In this document: positions 23,049 to 25,796 of the stretch, one piece after another
How the letters are laid out: each line of letters begins with the position of its first letter
Position numbering within the stretch: the first letter of the stretch is position 1
DNA from: an uncultured Verrucomicrobiales bacterium
GTDB taxonomy: Bacteria; Verrucomicrobiota; Verrucomicrobiia; Verrucomicrobiales; Akkermansiaceae
Assembly: GCA_937916135.1 (NCBI GenBank)
Contig: CALFTQ010000040.1
Location: forward strand, 1 to 25,796
Reading direction: 5' to 3'
Length of the DNA: 25,796 bases
Position numbers and translations under genes: made by a program
Notes under the pieces: model-generated
The model's input: the letters and a program-made list of their open reading frames with translations, nothing else
Told to the model about the DNA's origin: nothing
The model's database searches: none

Positions 23049-25701
23049 TCCACCCACATTTTCGTTGAGCCTGGCCGGAGGGCGGCCGGGAGTGGTGCCG
23101 GCGGGGGCATTTCCCCGGCTGGAGCGGGCGTTTGCGCGCAGCGCGGGGGCAGGCATGCTGGATTTGCTGCGCCACGGGCTGCCGCTGGGGGCGGGCCCCT
23201 TCCCGGCCTGGTTGAGGGAGCGGGCGCAGGAGCTGCTCATGCAGCATCTGCGCCACTTGCGGCGGGGGGATGATACCGCGCCGCAGCTCTCAGCGCAGCA
23301 GGCCGCCGCCTGGCTGGAGGGCATGCCGCCGGTCTATGGCGGCAGCGTCACCGCCGGAATGCTCTGCGAATGGTTTGCTTCCCTGGGGCCGGCACTGGCC
23401 TGGCAGGCGGAGCGCGAGCTCACCACCCCCGAAAAGTGGCTGGAAGGGCTGGGCGAGGGCTGGCAGCAGCTGGGCACCCTGTGCTTCCACCTGGCAGAGA
23501 ATGGCGGCGAGGGGGCTGAGACGCATCCCTTTGCCTTTCTGGCCACCTTCATTCACCGCGCCGGGCAGGATGGCAAGCCGCGCCACGCGCCGCTGGCGCT
23601 GGCCCGCCAGCTGTATGCCGGCGATGCGGGCACCCTGGCTACCCTGCTGCGCCCGCTGCAGCAGGCTGCGGCTGAGCATCCCTTCCTGAACCAGCTCATC
23701 AACAGCGGGGAGGTATACAAACCCTGCGCCTGGGGGCCGCGGCAGGCCTACGATTTTCTGGAAAGCCTGCCGGTGCTGGAGCAGGCCGGCATCGAAACCC
23801 GCATGGTGAACCTCTGGCAGAGCCGCCCGCCGCGCGTGGAGCTGGAGGTGCAGCTCCACACCGGCAGCGAAAGCCAGAAACCCGACCGAGCCCCCGCGCT
23901 GAATATCTCCACCCTGCTGCGCTTCAGCCCCCGCGTGGTGCTGGGCAACTACGCCCTCACTGAGGCTGAGCTGGAGGAGCTGCTGGCCGGGGAGGACGGC
24001 CTCATCCGCTTCCGTGGCGAATGGGTGCGGCTGGACAGGGAAAAGCTCGAAAAACTGCTCAACAGCTGGCGCCAGGCCACCCGCATGGCCGCCGGGGGCA
24101 TCCCCCTGCTGGCCGGGCTTCGCTGGCTGCTGGGCAAGCACAGCAGCGCCCTGCCCAACCTGCCCCCGCCGGATGAAGACGGCATGCGTGCCATCGCCGC
24201 CCCCGCCCTGCAGGAAGCCCTGCAGCAGCTCTGCCTGAGCCCGCAGGAGCCGCAGCTGCCTGCCGCACTAGCCGCTACCCTGCGCCCCTACCAGAAGGAT
24301 GGCGTGCGCTTCCTGCTGGGGGTGACCGAGGCAGGCTTCGGCGCCTGTCTGGCGGATGATATGGGCCTCGGCAAAACCCTGCAGGTCATTGCCTGGCTGG
24401 CGCACCTGCATGCCGCGGGGGTGCTGGATAGGCAGGCGGCACTCATCGTGGCCCCGGCTTCGCTGCTCACCAACTGGCAGGACGAGCTGCGCAAGTTTGC
24501 CCCGCAGCTGGACACCCTGGTGCTACACCCGGACATGCTGAGCCGCCAGGATATGGACTACCTGCAGAAGAACCCCGGCTGGCTGCTGCGGCGGGCGCAT
24601 GTGGCGCTCACCACCTACGGCATGGCCACGCGCCTGGCCGAGCTGCTGGCCGCCGAGCCCCTGCCCGCCCTGGTGCTGGATGAGGCCCAGGCCATCAAGA
24701 ACGCAGACTCGCAGCGCACCCGCGCCCTCCTGCAGCTCTGCTCGCCGCGCCGCGTGGCGCTCACCGGCACCCCGGTGGAAAACTCGCTGGGCGAGCTGCG
24801 CAGCCTCTTCCACTTCCTCACCCCCGGTCTGCTGGGCAGCGAAAAGGAATTCAACACCCTGGTGCAGAAAATGGGCACGGATTACACCCCGCTGCGCAAG
24901 CTGGTGCGCCCCTTCATGCTGCGCCGCCTGAAGACCGACCCCGGCCTGCTGCCGGAGCTGCCACCCAAGACCGAGCAAGCCGCCTACTGCCTGCTCACCC
25001 CGGAGCAGACCCGCCTCTACGCCCGCGAGGTAGAGAAATTGCAAGCCATTATGCATGAGCCGGACCCGCAGACACGCCTCACCCTGCTGCTGCCCATCCT
25101 GAGCCACCTGAAACAAATCTGCAACCACCCCGCCCAGTACCTGGGCGAAAGCTACTACGACCCCGCCCGGAGCGGCAAGATGAGCCGCCTGGGCCACCTT
25201 GCGCGGCAGATTGCCGCAACCGGTGATGCCGCGCTCATCTTCACCCAGTACCGCAGCATGATGGAGCCGCTGCACGATTTCCTGGCCGGCATCTTCGGCG
25301 CCCCCGGCCTGGTGCTGCACGGCGGCACCCCCATTGCCGAGCGGCGGGAGCTGGTGCAGCAGTTCCAGCACCCCGGCGGACCACCCTTCTTCCTGCTCTC
25401 GCTCAAAGCCGCCGGCACCGGCCTCACCCTCACCCGGGCGCGGCACGTCATCCACTTCGACCGCTGGTGGAACCCCGCCGTTGAAAACCAGGCCAGCGAC
25501 CGCGCCTACCGCATCGGCCAGCAGAACCCGGTCATCATCCACCCGCTCATCTGCCGCGGCACCATCGAGGAAAACATCCACACCATGCTCACCCGCAAGC
25601 GCGATATGGCCGATAAGCTCCTCGCCGGCGGACTCGAAAAACTCCTCCTCCACCTCTCCCCGCAGGAGCTCTGCGAACTCATCGGCACCGCGCAGAACTG
25701 A
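23041..25701 (+). CDS. SNF2-family DEAD/H helicase-like ATPase
   Basis: An 886-residue Swi2/Snf2 ATPase that would translocate on double-stranded DNA or remodel DNA-bound proteins. The first 410 residues are a Leu/Ala-rich accessory region of unknown function. The ATPase core has motif I DDMGLGKTLQ (439-448), motif II LDEAQAIKN (546-554) and motif III ALTGTPVENSLGEL. The C-terminal helicase lobe shows LVLHGGTPIAERRELVQQFQ, LSLKAAGTGLTLT and QASDRAYRIGQ. The chosen start is a TTG that overlaps the upstream stop by 8 nt; no ATG occurs before residue 39, so the start is uncertain. High GC matches the core chromosome, unlike the gene before it. Confidence 0.92.
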   Translation: MNNPPTFSLSLAGGRPGVVPAGAFPRLERAFARSAGAGMLDLLRHGLPLGAGPFPAWLRERAQELLMQHLRHLRRGDDTAPQLSAQQAAAWLEGMPPVYGGSVTAGMLCEWFASLGPALAWQAERELTTPEKWLEGLGEGWQQLGTLCFHLAENGGEGAETHPFAFLATFIHRAGQDGKPRHAPLALARQLYAGDAGTLATLLRPLQQAAAEHPFLNQLINSGEVYKPCAWGPRQAYDFLESLPVLEQAGIETRMVNLWQSRPPRVELEVQLHTGSESQKPDRAPALNISTLLRFSPRVVLGNYALTEAELEELLAGEDGLIRFRGEWVRLDREKLEKLLNSWRQATRMAAGGIPLLAGLRWLLGKHSSALPNLPPPDEDGMRAIAAPALQEALQQLCLSPQEPQLPAALAATLRPYQKDGVRFLLGVTEAGFGACLADDMGLGKTLQVIAWLAHLHAAGVLDRQAALIVAPASLLTNWQDELRKFAPQLDTLVLHPDMLSRQDMDYLQKNPGWLLRRAHVALTTYGMATRLAELLAAEPLPALVLDEAQAIKNADSQRTRALLQLCSPRRVALTGTPVENSLGELRSLFHFLTPGLLGSEKEFNTLVQKMGTDYTPLRKLVRPFMLRRLKTDPGLLPELPPKTEQAAYCLLTPEQTRLYAREVEKLQAIMHEPDPQTRLTLLLPILSHLKQICNHPAQYLGESYYDPARSGKMSRLGHLARQIAATGDAALIFTQYRSMMEPLHDFLAGIFGAPGLVLHGGTPIAERRELVQQFQHPGGPPFFLLSLKAAGTGLTLTRARHVIHFDRWWNPAVENQASDRAYRIGQQNPVIIHPLICRGTIEENIHTMLTRKRDMADKLLAGGLEKLLLHLSPQELCELIGTAQN

Positions 25702-25719
25702 GCACTTTTGCCGGCACAC

Positions 25720-25796
25720 GTGTCCCAATATTTGAGTACAGAGCGATAAATTGATGTTTGTCGTTGTCGGGGCACGGGACTTCAGTCCCGAAATAA
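25720..25796. repeat. Dispersed palindromic element, truncated copy
   Basis: The second copy of the element at 16257-16373. GTGTCCCAA, GATAAATTGATGTTTGTCG and the whole left arm (25766-25791) match the first copy nearly base for base; the right arm lies beyond the window. It follows the SNF2 stop codon and may serve as its transcript end. Confidence 0.75.

Overview
The window looks like a chromosomal segment of a GC-rich Gram-negative bacterium, most likely Verrucomicrobiota and plausibly an Akkermansia relative. This is inferred from the style of the purine genes, the long Cas12b and the intergenic sequence character; no 16S or other decisive marker is present. Housekeeping genes (rpsL, the pur genes, the SNF2 helicase) are clearly GC-rich, whereas the restriction-like gene, the CRISPR-Cas block and the AlbA/ATPase gene are visibly more AT-rich, as expected for acquired DNA.

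Layout. 1-310: start of rpsL (minus strand, running off the left edge). 813-3084: a two-gene ABC exporter operon (minus) whose promoter region carries a motif repeated every 33 bp. 3375-5269: a voltage-gated K+ channel and an orphan HsdR-N/type IV-like restriction protein (minus), bracketed by two similar tRNA-3'-end-like fragments. 5488-13181: a complete type V-B CRISPR-Cas system. It has 20 repeats and 19 spacers, a candidate anti-repeat/tracrRNA, cas2, a cas4-cas1 fusion and a 1359-residue cas12b, the three cas genes being linked by ATGA overlaps. 13516-15060: a DUF2828/Ro60-like protein with a VWA MIDAS domain.

15232-16025, directly upstream of the Ro60-like gene and on the same strand, holds what I consider the most important feature: six tandem small-RNA units of 80-121 nt. 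Each is closed by the same terminal stem, with a bulged A and compensatory base changes, and each has a conserved ACAGCAA or CCAGCAA segment after the 5' stem strand. Two of the six contain circularly permuted tRNA-like domains whose acceptor stem is closed into a hairpin and whose anticodon stem is opened into the terminal helix. This is the architecture of bacterial Y RNAs that mimic tRNA, so the locus appears to encode a Ro60-like ribonucleoprotein with its own array of Y-like RNAs. A good sigma70-type promoter lies upstream at 16194-16221.

16257-16373 is a dispersed palindromic element; a second copy starts at 25720 and is cut by the right edge. 16551-21013 is a purine operon, purC, a purS-like gene, purL and purQ (plus strand). 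The last three probably form a three-part FGAM synthase. The operon ends in a strong terminator. 21120-25701 carries an AlbA_2/Schlafen-type ATP-binding protein with a nearly leaderless promoter, overlapping by 8 nt a SNF2-family helicase.
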